Source: CAVWXT01 sp963759115 (GTDB lineage Bacteria > Planctomycetota > Planctomycetia > Pirellulales > Thermoguttaceae). Taken from it: 64,000 nucleotides of DNA. The stretch covers positions 124,001 to 188,000 of the forward strand of contig CAVWXT010000005.1 of assembly GCA_963759115.1 (NCBI GenBank), given 5' to 3'. Position 1 is the first letter of the stretch, and the number at the start of each line of letters is the position of its first letter. Shown here in pieces: positions 18,722 to 28,647 of this stretch. The notes under the pieces were generated by a model. That model ran no database searches and was not told the origin of the DNA. It worked only from the letters and a program-made list of their open reading frames with translations. The position numbers and the translations under genes are program-made.

Positions 18722-19585
18722 CTATCGGCTGGGTAGAACCCGATAGGGAGGATTGGCATGTTCCCATTCGCGGATCGCCCGCGCGAGATCGGTCTGCTGG
18801 AAGTATGTGTCTTGATAAGCAAGTCTCAACTCGCGCTCCAGCGTCTCACGCTTCACCTCATGCGCGTTCCGGCTGGCGACGGTGGAGCGTAGGGCCAGCG
18901 AAAGGATTTCCAGAAGGTCGTGGCCACAGCATAACTCCCAAGGATCGTGACCGGGCTTGGCGATGGCTGCGAGTTCTTGTTCGAGGTGTGAATCAGGGAT
19001 GTCATGGCGTTGTGAGTGATCCTTGACTGCTCGAATAAGTCGTCCGACATCTATGTGGAGGTCGCCTGTTTCTACGAATTTATGGAAACTCAACTCGTCG
19101 AATCGCAGGTCAAACCTCTTCCGAAGAGATACCCATCGTAGGTAACCAAGCGGCATCGCATTTTTCGCCAGCGATTCCACCAGCGCACATCCTACGTCAC
19201 CCTCGAACTTCTGAACGCGCGCACGATCGGCGAACTCACCCACGAGTTTATCGAATGCGGGTGAAGCGAGCATCATGCATTCGAGATCGTGCAGGTCAGT
19301 GGACAGGATGTTCCCCGATATTAGCGGAGCCCTTTCGAGCCGGCTGAAATCGGCATCAAGGACGGCCAGCACGCCCTCGAAGCTGTCTGCCTCCAACACC
19401 TGCATCGCAACGAGGGCATTCTCTCTTCCGTGAGCAATGACGATCCGGCAACTCTTTCCATCCGCAAGATTTCGGAATGCGCGGCTGTCACTCCCGCCCT
19501 CGACGAGCAGCAACGCACCTTTGTGCTCCGTGCGTAACATGCGCACTCCGTTGGCGACGGCGTGGGCACTAATGTGAGGTCTCAT
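18722..19585 (-). CDS. ariB: DUF4435 TOPRIM-like protein, AriB of a PARIS-like defence system
   Basis: 287 residues. The TOPRIM motifs are ALLLVEGGSDSRAF (catalytic Glu29) and GVLAVLDADFSRL (the DxD motif), followed by TDLHDLECMMLAS, the usual DUF4435 signature. In PARIS, AriB is a nuclease held by AriA and released when a phage anti-restriction protein is sensed, after which it cleaves tRNA. The start overlaps the end of the ATPase gene by 4 bp, so the pair is one operon. The assignment rests on domain pairing and length; no sequence search was possible. Confidence 0.72.
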   Translation of the reverse strand: MRPHISAHAVANGVRMLRTEHKGALLLVEGGSDSRAFRNLADGKSCRIVIAHGRENALVAMQVLEADSFEGVLAVLDADFSRLERAPLISGNILSTDLHDLECMMLASPAFDKLVGEFADRARVQKFEGDVGCALVESLAKNAMPLGYLRWVSLRKRFDLRFDELSFHKFVETGDLHIDVGRLIRAVKDHSQRHDIPDSHLEQELAAIAKPGHDPWELCCGHDLLEILSLALRSTVASRNAHEVKRETLERELRLAYQDTYFQQTDLARAIREWEHANPPYRVLPSR

Positions 19586-20944
19586 CGAACGGCTTCTTGC
19601 AGCTCAGGTGTGTCGTGCAGCTCGATTGTGAGATCCCACCGATCGTTGATAATCTGCGGCGAATGGGTAGCAATCAAGACATCGAAACCTGACAATCGCA
19701 CCATGTCCGAAAGGTCTTGTAGGAACTCCTGCTGCCACGCAATGTGTAGCGATATCTCCGGCTCGTCGATGAGGATCAGCGAGTCCCTCTGGACCTTGAA
19801 GAGCAACTCATAAAGCATAATCAATTCGTGCTGTTCCCCCGAGGACAGGTTGGTCGCATCCAACGGCTGGCCGGTATCCGTCGTAAACCGAATTCCGCTG
19901 TCCCGGCTGACGACCATGCGCTTGTGTTTGAAGCGGCGGTTAATAATGCTCTTCAAAAGATCAATCTTCTCGGCAAGTTCGTCGAATACTGCCAGCTTCT
20001 GATCTACGTCCTCTGCGTAAACCGACAGGACGCTTGCCTTGGTGTCATCAAACGTTGTTGGGATCTGAAAAGCTTGACCACTTTCCTGATCGAGGAGTCC
20101 CGATTCCGTCAACCGCCTTCGTTTTGTCTCGAACTCGTCCAGTCGCTGCTTGATCTCTACACGAGTCAGCCCCTCAGATACAGACTGGCCCACGAGGCGG
20201 GCGGGGAAAGTACGATCGAGCCTCTGAGACAACTCGGCATATTGAGTAAGCGTGGCCTTTATTGCGACGGCGAGTTCCTCGGAATATCTCATCACGGCAG
20301 GGCTAAGGACAGCCGGTGGTTTGCGGGACGGCATTCCGTCGGGTTGAGGGCGTGCCGTTAGGCGATCGGCGCGAATATAACGAACGTCGACTGCCTTCCT
20401 CACCTCCTGTAGCCAAGGCGGTTCATGTGAAGGGGCACCGGAGAAGAATTGTCGAATTTGCGGGTAGTGAAAAGGAAGATCGTCTACACCCAGGATGTCG
20501 CCGTCGAGCGTTTGCCACTGTTCGGGGCCAACGCGAGTGAGCCCTGGTATGATTTGCTCAACGGCGTCTAACGGAAGTTGTCGTGCGCGGATCGGCTGCC
20601 GTTGGGAGTTCAAACGGGCTATTGCCGTTAAATGAGAAAACCAGAAACCGATCCTCACCCTTCTCACGTCTCGGTCTTCTAGATTCCTTGGCGCTCCTCT
20701 GTCTCTCTTGCCCCTCGACCGTCAAGGTCCGGCCATCTTCGAATTCAACACCGAAAGTCGCAAACGGAAAGCTGCGCAACTCGGCATACCTTCCGTGAAA
20801 CAGACCATGTAGCATTCGCAGGATCGCCGTTTTTCCAAAGCCGTTGGGCGCATGAACGATCGTGATCCGATCATCCATCTTCATGTTGATGTCGTGGTCG
20901 AAGAGATTAAACAACCTTTCGACGAACACCCGCTTGATACGCAT
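19582..20944 (-). CDS. ariA: ABC-type ATPase, AriA of a PARIS-like system, frameshifted
   Basis: About 454 residues when repaired, matching AriA-type ATPases. Walker A is APNGFGKTAIL (Lys38), the ABC signature is NLSSGEQHELIML, Walker B is LILIDEPEISLH and the H-loop is LIATHSPQIIND. The ATG at 20944 follows GGAGG. A one-base shift at about 20588, between SPFELPTAADP and RQLPLDAVEQI, splits the frame. AriA is the sensor that sequesters AriB. Either the system is inactivated or the base call is wrong. Confidence 0.72.
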
Positions 20945-21154
20945 CGCATGTTCCTCCGGAAGAGAGTCCCGCAGATCACGCCTAGGACACGTGGCCACTC
21001 CTTGCCATTTGCTGCCACGACCGAGCAGAATTCAGGTCCGGCATCCCGACAGGGTCAACCCGTTCCCTGGCAGCACAACGCCGTCCTCCCCACTTCTGGA
21101 TTATAGCAGTTCCGTAAGATCTAGCATAGAGACGTGGTAACAGGGGGGATTTCA

Positions 21155-22780
21155 CTACTTCTTCACCGGCCACGCGAGAATCTGCTTGTCTTTCAAGAGT
21201 CGCTTCCGAAGAGGAGCATACTCGACTGCCTGCACGTCGCAATCCTTCTCGATCGCCTGCACGGCCGCCGTGGCCGCGGATTGGCCCAACACCATGAACA
21301 CCGGCTCCATGCGAATCGAGCCGTAGGCGATGTGGCTCGCCGACAGACACACGAGCACCAGCAGGTTCGAGCACTCGAAAGCCTTCGACACGATCGACCG
21401 ATAGCTGATCGGGTAGGGCGGAAAGCCGCCCACCTGCACGTCGCCCTCGTTGCGGGCGCGGCCCTCAAGATCGACGTAGCGCTGCACGTTGTGCGAATCC
21501 ATCGTGTAGGCCGCCAGCCCCACGGAATCATCGGCCACCCGCCGGCCGCGGCAGTTGTGCTCGGTCATGACGTAATCGGCCAGCATCCGCCGCGCCTCGC
21601 GGACGTAAAGCTGATGCGGCCAATTGTCGCTGTCGGTGAACTCGTCTTTGGCCAGGGCCAACCGCTGAAACTGCCGGCGGACCTTCTCCGGCACTCGCGG
21701 GCTGTTGGCCAGCGTCCACATCAGCCCAAGGTGGTAATCGCGGTGCTGGGCGACGATTTTATCGCGCGTGGCGTAGTCGGCCTCGGGGTAGTCGTAGCTC
21801 GCGCCGATGAAGTCGGTCGAAATGGCGAAGTTGTTGTTGGTGTCCGTCTTGCGGTTGGGCATCCAGATGGGATTCCAGGGGACGCGATCGTCGCCGGCCT
21901 CGAAGTTCCGCAACAAAAGTTCGTAGTTGAGCGGATCGTAGCCGGCGGGCTTCGGCCAGTCGCGGCGGTTCTCGGGCACGTCGGTCGTGCAGAGGCGGAA
22001 GTTGTAGGCTTGCACGCGGCGGTCGGCGGCGCCCTCCTCGCCCGGACTGCCGGCGTGGACGCCCGGCAACAGGCCGCTTTGGGGGTCGCCTGGCGTCACG
22101 TAAGGATCGACGGGCTTGACGAACTGGTGGCTTACGGCGTTCTTGGTCTGCACGCCGTTCAAGGTCTCGCCGTACTGGGCGTTGGCCTCGCGGCCAATCG
22201 TGTAGCGGACGCCGGCCTTTGCCATCAAGTCGCCTTCATACGTGGCGTCGATGAAGGTGCGGCCGGGGAAGACGCGGCCCGACTCCATGACGATCGCCGT
22301 GATCCGAGTGCCTTCCTTGCGGACGCCGCGGTTCAAATCGAGCCGTTGGCCGAATACCACGGGCACGCCGGCCTCGGCGAGCATCTGGCGGAACACGTCT
22401 TCGGCCACGTGCGGCTCGAAGGTCCACATCGTGTCGGCGTCGCTGGCCGTTTTTTGACGTTGGCGGTACTGGTCGGACGACTCCTGCTTCCACGCCTCGG
22501 GTTTCGAGTAGTGGCGGTAGATGCGTTGGTAGAATTCGCGGGCCACCCCGCCGATGGCCGCCTTATTGCCGATGTCGGTGGCGCCGAGTCCGCCGGAAGT
22601 CAGCCCGCCCAGGTGGCGGCCCGGCTCGATCAAGACCACGCTGCGGCCCATCCGTGCCGCCTGAACAGCGGCCGCGATTCCGCCCGACGTGCCGCCGTAG
22701 ACGACCACGTCTGCCGGCTTTTCGGCCGCAGTTGCCGGACAAACGAGGAGGACAGAGAACAGGCAAACCAGACTTCGCAT
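21155..22780 (-). CDS. Exported FAD-dependent oxidoreductase
   Basis: 541 residues with a signal peptide (VCLFSVLLVCPATAAE) and an N-terminal dinucleotide-binding motif VVVYGGTSGGIAAAVQAAR. PGRHLGGLTSGGLGATD and DATYEGDLMAKAGVRY are signatures of the FAD-dependent oxidoreductase family (PF12831-like) common in Planctomycetota. It ends with GSIRMEPVFMVLGQSAATAA. Substrate unknown; family members often sit in polysaccharide-degradation loci. Here it is next to a nucleotidyltransferase pair, 4 bp downstream of it. Confidence 0.85.
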   Translation of the reverse strand: MRSLVCLFSVLLVCPATAAEKPADVVVYGGTSGGIAAAVQAARMGRSVVLIEPGRHLGGLTSGGLGATDIGNKAAIGGVAREFYQRIYRHYSKPEAWKQESSDQYRQRQKTASDADTMWTFEPHVAEDVFRQMLAEAGVPVVFGQRLDLNRGVRKEGTRITAIVMESGRVFPGRTFIDATYEGDLMAKAGVRYTIGREANAQYGETLNGVQTKNAVSHQFVKPVDPYVTPGDPQSGLLPGVHAGSPGEEGAADRRVQAYNFRLCTTDVPENRRDWPKPAGYDPLNYELLLRNFEAGDDRVPWNPIWMPNRKTDTNNNFAISTDFIGASYDYPEADYATRDKIVAQHRDYHLGLMWTLANSPRVPEKVRRQFQRLALAKDEFTDSDNWPHQLYVREARRMLADYVMTEHNCRGRRVADDSVGLAAYTMDSHNVQRYVDLEGRARNEGDVQVGGFPPYPISYRSIVSKAFECSNLLVLVCLSASHIAYGSIRMEPVFMVLGQSAATAAVQAIEKDCDVQAVEYAPLRKRLLKDKQILAWPVKK

Positions 22781-22784
22781 GACG

Positions 22785-23342
22785 TTAGAACCTCACCGTG
22801 GCCATGATTTGTTCGAATGTTTCGACGAAATGACCGTCGAGTTCGGAGTCGAAATCGTTCAGCCATCGCCTGACGTGCGTTTGGTCGAAGCCAGGATTTT
22901 TGCGGATTACGGAAGCGACGTCCTCGATGTCGCGTGGTCTTCCCGATATCACCTTCATCACGATCAGGTCTTCCAACGACACGAAACGCACGTCGACCTC
23001 GCCCAATCGCACCATCTTCCCTCGCTCAATGGCCAGTCGTTCATACCCTGTCAACGAGAATACGAAGTCGATGCGTATGTTGGACTCCGGATCCAAGACG
23101 GGCAGGACGAACGTCTGCCTGAGAAACTCGTCAACGTCGTCAACGAGGATTCGCCAATGCCGCTGCTCAATGACGCGCAGCAGGGCAGCAACCTGGCCGG
23201 TGTCTACGCCCAGCGTAATGTCGATGTCTCGCGTCAGCCGCGGTTCGCCGTAAAGCAGGACCGCTTGCCCGCCGAACACCATGTAGGGCAGTCCGGCGCG
23301 GTCCAGACCAAGGGCGAGCTGTTTAAGAAGTTCTTCGAACAC
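22785..23342 (-). CDS. Small nucleotidyltransferase
   Basis: About 185 residues. MVFGGQAVLLYGEPRLTRDIDI gives the GG...DxD nucleotidyltransferase core and RIDFVFSLTGYERLA a third acidic site, with FVSLEDLIVMKVISGRPRDIEDV after it (DUF6036/AbiEii-like). The preferred GTG at 23342 lies inside the end of the upstream small gene (overlap GTGTTCGAAG), implying coupled translation. Such pairs resemble nucleotidyltransferase toxin-antitoxin modules, but the role here is inferred only from layout. Confidence 0.68.
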   Translation of the reverse strand: MFEELLKQLALGLDRAGLPYMVFGGQAVLLYGEPRLTRDIDITLGVDTGQVAALLRVIEQRHWRILVDDVDEFLRQTFVLPVLDPESNIRIDFVFSLTGYERLAIERGKMVRLGEVDVRFVSLEDLIVMKVISGRPRDIEDVASVIRKNPGFDQTHVRRWLNDFDSELDGHFVETFEQIMATVRF

Positions 23343-23531
23343 GGTGCAGCACCGCGGCCAGTCGGATATTCTTCTCGATCCCTTCCAGAGCATCCTCGGC
23401 CGAGAACCTGCCAAGTCTTGCGCATACGCGTACATGTCGTCGACCAAGCGAAGGTTCTCGGTGAAGTCGAGTTGTTGGTTGGCGACCAGTTGCCGCTCAA
23501 AGGCATGCCAGCGTTCGGAATCTCGGATCAT
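23323..23531 (-). CDS. Small conserved partner of the nucleotidyltransferase, frameshifted
   Basis: Starts MIRDSERWHAFERQLV and continues LRLVDDMYAYAQDLAG. After a one-base shift near 23405 it reads ALEGIEKNIRLAAVL and ends RRTS just inside the nucleotidyltransferase gene. Read without correction the frame runs on into the nucleotidyltransferase and gives a false 248-residue fusion. Function unknown; likely an antitoxin-like partner. Confidence 0.55.
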
Positions 23532-23556
23532 CGGCAGGAGCGCCTCCTCTGCCCGA

Positions 23557-24909
23557 TTATAGCACCTTGGTCATGCCCGGCATAGCGACCGGATAGCGGC
23601 CTTGGGCGTCGGGCATCACCGGCGCGTTCGATTCCATCGTGTACTGATCCAGTCCCGGCGCCAACTCGTGGTTCGAGGCCATCGCTTCGTCCCAAGTCAC
23701 TTCCACGCCCGACTCCGCGGCCATGCGGCCGAGGATGCCCGTCATCGCCGCCTTGACGCAGCGCTCCGTCTCGTTGTACGGCTTGTCCTGGCGGATGGCC
23801 TCGAACAGCAGGTCGTGCTCGTATTGGTAATGGTCGCACGGCGGGCCCTGGTACTGCCAGATCACGTTCTCGGGCGTTCCGCACGTGGCCCTTGTAGATG
23901 CGAGGCTTGGCAACGCCTTCGCCCAGATGGGCCGAGCCCTTCGCCCCGTGAATCACGTCGCCAAAGAACCCCCAACAGCCGTTCATGTGCCGCCCTTGGG
24001 CCATCAGCCGCGTGCCATCGGCAAAGGTGTATTCCACCGCGTAGTGGTCGAACAACTGATCGGGCTCGGTGCGGACCTGACGCCCGCCTTGGCCCTGGGC
24101 CGACACCGGCCAGGCGTTCTTCACCCAGCAACAGACGTCGAGGTTGTGGATCAGCCAGTCCAACAGGAAGCTGCCGTTGAGCCAGGTGAAATTGCTGTAG
24201 TTGCGGATTTGGTGGGCCAGTTCGCTCATGCCGGGCGACTTGGGCGTGAAACCCACCGGCTCGTGCTCGCGGTAGGCCCAGCAGGTGATCACTTCGCCGA
24301 TGGCGCCGTCGTGAATCTGCCGCACCGCCTCCATCAGCGGCGCGTAGTGGCGGCTCATCAGGCCGCCGGCGATCTTGAGGTTCTTCTTGGCGGCCTCCTC
24401 GCCGGCCTTCAACACGCGGCGAATGCCGGGGGCATCGACGGCGAACGACTTTTCCATGAACACGTTGCAGCCTTTGGCCACTGCGTATTCCACGTGGATG
24501 GGCCGGAAGGCCGGCGGCGTGGCCAGCAGCACGACGCCGCCGGGACCCAACGCGTCGATGGCCTTCTTGTAGCCGTCCAAGCCGACGAACTGCCGCTCCG
24601 CGGGCACGTCCACCTGCTCGCCGAACTGCTTGGAGAGGGCCTTGAGACTGGGCTGGAGGCGGTTGTCGAAGAACGTCGGCCATGGCCCAGAGCTTGGTGG
24701 GGCCCTTCGTGCTTCAGGGCATTGACCGCGGCGCCGGTGCCCCGTCCGCCGCAGCCCACCAGGGCCACCTTGATCGTGTTGTCCTCGCCGGCATAGCTGC
24801 GGGCGGCAATCTCGCCGAGCAAGGCCGTGCCGGCCAAGGCGGTCCCCGAGACTTTCAGGAACTCACGACGGGAAGTCGAAACACGAGCGGGCGTATCTTC
24901 GCGACTCAT
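23557..24909 (-). CDS. Tat-exported Gfo/Idh/MocA oxidoreductase, three frameshifts
   Basis: Reconstructed protein of about 450 residues. TSRREFLKVSGTALAGTALL is the Tat signal, VALVGCGGRGTG the NAD(P)-binding loop, VVLLATPPAFRPIH follows and CNVFMEKSFAVDAPG holds the EK(P)-like catalytic motif. The C-terminus ends MPGMTKVL. Frame changes occur near 24708 (GGGCCCCACC, an extra C), 24668 and 23884. Probably acts on a sugar or sugar acid in the periplasm. All three breaks keep conserved residues on both sides, so recent error or decay is likely. Confidence 0.75.
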
Positions 24910-25011
24910 GGCACTCTCCTTGATGATACAAACATCAGTCGTAGTCGTAGGTCCGCCGTGCGGACCGCACAATTCCCAACAGGTTCCGCGAGGCGGAACC
25001 CCACGTGATTT

Positions 25012-26227
25012 CTAATACTTCCGCGGCCACACCCGCGCCTGCACGCGGCCGGGCAGGCCCTGGATGCGCAAGAAACCCTTCGGCGTCGGTCTGGTTGTAC
25101 GAGCCGCCGCCCTCCATCGTGGCGATGCCCTCGTCGTAGAGGCTGTTCGGGCTGCTGCGGCCGTCGACGATGATGTTGCCCTTGTAGAGGTCCAGGCTCA
25201 CCTCGCCGTTGACGGGTTTTTGGGCCTCGCGGATGAAGGCCATCAGGGCGTCGAGCTTGGCATGATACCAGAAGCCGTAATAGACCATCTCGGCCACTTC
25301 CGGGGCCAGCCGGTCGCGGAGGTGCATCAGGTCGCGGTCCAGCGTCAACTGCTCGACCACGCGATGGGCCGCGTAGAGCAACGTCATGCCGGGCGCTTCG
25401 TACACGCCGCGGCTCTTCATGCCCACAAAACGGTTCTCGACCATGTCGATCCGGCCCACGCCGTTGCGGCCGCCGATCTGGTTCAACAGCGAGACGATCT
25501 CGAACGCCCCGAGCCGCTTGCCGTTAACGCTCACCGGCACGCCCGCCTCGAAGCCGATCTTGACGTTTTCGATCTTGTCGGGGGCCGCCTGGGGCGAAAC
25601 GGTCATGCCGAACTCGACCAGCTCGACGCCGTTTTGCATCAGGTCTTCGAGCTTGCCCGCCTCGTAGCTGATGTGCAGGCAGTTTTCGTCGGAACTGTAG
25701 GGCTTGGCGACCGACGCCTTCACCGGGATCTTTTTCTCCTGGCAGTAGGCGATCATCTCGGTACGGCCGGGGAACCGTTTACGGAACTTCTCGATCCGCC
25801 AGGGGGCGATGAGCTTGATGTCGGGCCGGAGCGCCTCGGCGGCCAGTTGGAAGCGGCACTGGTCGTTGCCCTTGCCCGTGGCCCCGTGGGCGTAGGCATC
25901 GGCGCCGACCTCGCGGGCGACTTGCAGGCAGACCTTCGAGATCAGCGGCCGGGCGATCGACGTGCCCAGCAGGTACATCCCCTCATACTTCGCATCCCAC
26001 TGGAGCACCGGAAAGGCGAAGTCGCGGCACAGTTCTTCCTGGGCATCGATGATCCGGGCCGACTTGGCCCCGATGTTCCGCGCCTTTTGCAGGATGGCCT
26101 CGCGATCCTCGCACGGCTGGCCGAGATCGACGTACACGGCGTGGACGTCGTAACCCTCGTCCATCAGCCAGCCCAGAATGACCGAAGTATCCAGTCCGCC
26201 GGAATACGCGAGAACGCAGTTTGACAT
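25012..26227 (-). CDS. argG: Argininosuccinate synthase
   Basis: Joins citrulline and aspartate with ATP in arginine synthesis. LAYSGGLDTSVILGWL is the PP-loop; HGATGKGNDQCRF, KPYSSDENCLHISYE and GGRNGVGRIDMVENRF are all present, and the chain is ~404 residues. Near 25073 an extra T shifts the last ~20 codons. Corrected, it ends LRIQGLPGRVQARVWPRKY at a TAG (25012-25014), which fits the family; uncorrected, it runs on to 24935. No other arg gene is adjacent. Confidence 0.93.
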
Positions 26228-26322
26228 GGGTGAGGTCCGTTACGCTGAGCACCAATTGTTTGGGAATGATCGTTGATCGTTCAGCCCCGGCGTAAGTGCC
26301 GGGCGCTTGGGATGATCGATAC

Positions 26323-26367
26323 GCGGCGAATGCCGTATTTTGATACATTGGTCCAGGTCGGGCAAGG
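26323..26367. repeat. Dispersed 45-bp repeat, copy 1
   Basis: GCCGTATTTTGATACATTG followed by GTCGGGCAAGGG; a close copy lies at 28648-28694. One copy is on each side of the IS/vapBC block. Confidence 0.7.
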
Positions 26368-26384
26368 GGCGAGCCGCCCGCATG
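26368..26384. repeat. 17-bp target-site duplication, left
   Basis: GGCGAGCCGCCCGCATG, identical to 27894-27910, directly abuts the left TGT end of the insertion sequence. Confidence 0.9.
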
Positions 26385-26464
26385 TGTCGTGCGCCATTAG
26401 AATTGTCCCCATTAGCGACCAATAGAAATGTCCCCTAAGATCGTTTCCGAAAGGAAACGAGAGA

Positions 26465-27822
26465 ATGGGGACGATTTCGATGAGTCGGAAAGAACGAAAG
26501 CGGCTGGAGGCGTTCAGTCGGGTGAAAACGGGGGGGATGACCCTGGTCGAGGCGAGCGAACTGCTGAGGCTGAGTTATCGCCAAACGAAGCGGGCGTGGT
26601 CTCGGTATCAGAGCGAAGGCGATGCCGGCCTGGTACATCGGCTGCGTGGCCGAGCCCCCAATCGGCATTCGCCGGAGAAGACCAAACAGCGGTCGCTGGC
26701 GTTGTATCGCGAGCGGTACGCCGATTACGGGGCGACGTTGGCGGCGGAATGCCTGGAGAAGGAAGACGGCGTGAAGGTCTCGGTGACCACGCTGCGGCGG
26801 TGGCTGTTGCAGGCGGGCTTGTTGGATCGCCGGCGCAAGCGGCGACTGCATCGTCGTCGTCGAACGCGGCGCGAGCACCTTGGCGAGTTGGTGCAGATGG
26901 ACGGTTCGTTTCACGACTGGTTCGAGGGGCGGCGTGGCTGGGCGGTGCTGATGGTCATGATCGACGATGCCACAGGCAGGGTGACGGCGCGGTTCTACGA
27001 GAAAGAATCATGGGCATCGTCGTCGGACTTGTTTCAGCGTTACGCCCGGCGGCACGGCTTGCCGCGCGGTCTGTACGTGGATCAGCACAGTATTTATCGG
27101 CCGGAGGGTGAGCCGACGGATGCGGAATTGCTCGACAATTGCCCGCCAGAAACGCAGTTTGGGCGAGCCATGCGCGAACTGGACGTGGAGCTGATTCTGG
27201 CGCGGAGTCCGCAAGCGAAGGGGCGTGTGGAGCGTATGAACGGAACGCTTCAGGATCGGCTGGTCAAGGCGTTGCGGCGCGCGAAGATCTCCGACTTGGA
27301 GTCGGCGAACCGATTCCTGGAGGAGACGTTTCTGGTGGGATTCAACGCGCGCTTCGCGGTGGCGGCGGCGGCGGCGGAGGACTGGCATCGCCCGCTATCG
27401 GCCGGCACGGACCTGGGCGCATCGTGTCGATTCAAGAATCGCGGGTGGTGGCCAAGGACTGGACATTGCGTTGGCGGAATCGCATCTTGCAATTGCCGCG
27501 TGAGACGGCCGAGTTCATTCGGAGCGGTCAGCGCGTGACGGTCTGCGAACCGCTGGACGGCGTGCTGCGGGTGTTCGCTGGCCAGCGCGAAGTGTGTTGG
27601 TCGCCGATCTTGGCCCCACCGCTGCCAAAGCCGGCCAAGCGTACCGGCCCGACGGGTTCGAGTCAGGGGCACAAGCCTGCCGCGAACCATCCCTGGCGCG
27701 GCCGGCGAGTGGCTGCGGCCCGACCAGAGCCTTCCGCCCCCCTCCCGCCGCCGGCGGAAAAAGTGGCGTGCTCCGCTTCGGCTCGCTGCGCTCGCCTCGC
27801 GGAGCACGCCACTTTAGGGTAG
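26465..27822 (+). CDS. IS1202-like DDE transposase, frameshifted
   Basis: N-terminal helix-turn-helix (MTLVEASELLRLSYRQTKRA), a second helical region (LAAECLEKEDGVKVSVTTLR) and an integrase-like catalytic domain with ELVQMDGSFHDWF (Asp), LYVDQHSIYRPEG (Asp) and AKGRVERMNGTLQDRL (Glu). A one-base loss near 27408 breaks the frame between SAGTDLG and IVSIQESRVVAKDWTLRW, which continues the normal C-terminus to HPWR. The last ~30 codons run through a palindrome (27758-27815) and are not family-like. Otherwise it looks recently active. Confidence 0.85.
27758..27815. repeat. Palindrome at the transposase 3' end
   Basis: AAAGTGGCGTGCTCCGC and its complement GCGGAGCACGCCACTTT enclose a ~24-bp GC-rich loop. 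It lies at the end of the transposase frame and could act as its terminator. Confidence 0.7.
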
Positions 27823-27893
27823 ACGAAAACCATAACAGTAACGGGACATTTCTATTGGCGCAAAACAGGGGACATTTCTATTGGTTGACAACA

Positions 27894-27910
27894 GGCGAGC
27901 CGCCCGCATG
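27894..27910. repeat. 17-bp target-site duplication, right
   Basis: Exact match to 26368-26384, directly abutting the right ACA end of the insertion sequence. Confidence 0.9.
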
Positions 27911-27986
27911 GCTCAATCCAGCCGCCCTTGCAAAACCCTGTTCTGGGGGGTAGGATAGTATGCGCAAGAAATGCAGGAACCGGGCC

Positions 27987-28247
27987 ATGAGTATCACGCT
28001 CGATATTCCCGAAAGTCTGGCCAGCGAGCTCGCGGCTGAGGCCAAGCGGCTTGGGCTTCCCTTCGGCGACTATGTCGTGACGTTGCTGTCCGCGGGTCGG
28101 AGCACCGCGCCTGTTCCCAAGTCGGGTGCCGAACTGGTCGCTTACTGGCAGGAACAGGGCGTTTTCGGCTCCCGGCCCGACATTGCCGACAGCCAAGCCC
28201 ACGCCCGCCTGGTGCGGCAACAAGCGGAACAGCGAGCGCGGGGCTAA
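27987..28247 (+). CDS. Antitoxin-like protein (VapB role)
   Basis: 86 residues from the ATG giving MSITLDIPESLASEL; the longest frame adds nine poorly supported residues. The N-terminus (SITLDIPESLASELAAEAKR) looks like a ribbon-helix-helix antitoxin DNA-binding arm, and the tail is Gln/Arg-rich. It is followed 5 bp later by a PIN toxin. Predicted to neutralise the toxin and repress the operon. Confidence 0.7.
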   Translation: MSITLDIPESLASELAAEAKRLGLPFGDYVVTLLSAGRSTAPVPKSGAELVAYWQEQGVFGSRPDIADSQAHARLVRQQAEQRARG

Positions 28248-28252
28248 GAAGC

Positions 28253-28633
28253 GTGTACCTCCTTGACACCGACATATTGATTGACATACAGCGTGGCCAC
28301 GCGCCGGCGCTGGCGTGGTTTGCCGGCATGACAGAATTGCCCCTGGTGTCGGGCTTTACGGTCATGGAGTTGATCCAGGATGCGCCGAGTGTCCAACACG
28401 TGCGGAAGGCATTGAAGCTTGTTTCGCCGCTCACCATCGTTTGGCCAACCGAAGCGCAATGCAGCCGGACACTGGCCAATTTTGCTGCGTATCATTTGTC
28501 CCACGGACTCGGTTTGTTGGACGCTCTGATTGCCGCGTGCGCCACCGGCCGTTCCATGACATTGTGTACTTTCAACGTCAAACACTATGCGACCGTGCCC
28601 GAACTTGTGACGGAACAACCATACGCGCGATGA
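28253..28633 (+). CDS. vapC: PIN-domain toxin (VapC family)
   Basis: 126 residues with a GTG start. YLLDTDILIDIQRG carries the first Asp, GFTVMELIQDA a conserved Glu, GLGLLDALIAACA the third acidic residue and LCTFNVKHYATV the C-terminal Asn/His segment. This is the classical VapC layout, Mg-dependent and likely tRNA-cleaving. It is the second PIN module in the window and unrelated in detail to the one at 1.1 kb. Confidence 0.88.
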   Translation: MYLLDTDILIDIQRGHAPALAWFAGMTELPLVSGFTVMELIQDAPSVQHVRKALKLVSPLTIVWPTEAQCSRTLANFAAYHLSHGLGLLDALIAACATGRSMTLCTFNVKHYATVPELVTEQPYAR

Positions 28634-28647
28634 GAGAAATCAAAAAC

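Larger units (their letters stand above)
26385..27893 (+). mobile_element. IS1202-like (ISNCY) insertion sequence, 1509 bp
   Basis: Begins TGT and ends ACA, with ~26-bp imperfect terminal inverted repeats (left TGTCGTGCGCCATTAGAATT..., right complement TGTTGTCAACCAATAGAAAT...). Each end has two copies of CCAATAGAAATGTCCCC 25 bp apart (26394 and 26419; 27843 and 27868), likely transposase binding sites. It is flanked by exact 17-bp direct repeats. Long target duplications are a known trait of the IS1202/ISTde1 groups. The only gene is the transposase. Confidence 0.88.

Noticed and set aside
21155..24796. Long plus-strand frames opposite the FAD and Gfo/Idh/MocA genes
   Set aside because: They are GC-bias shadows of well-conserved minus-strand proteins and carry no family motif.
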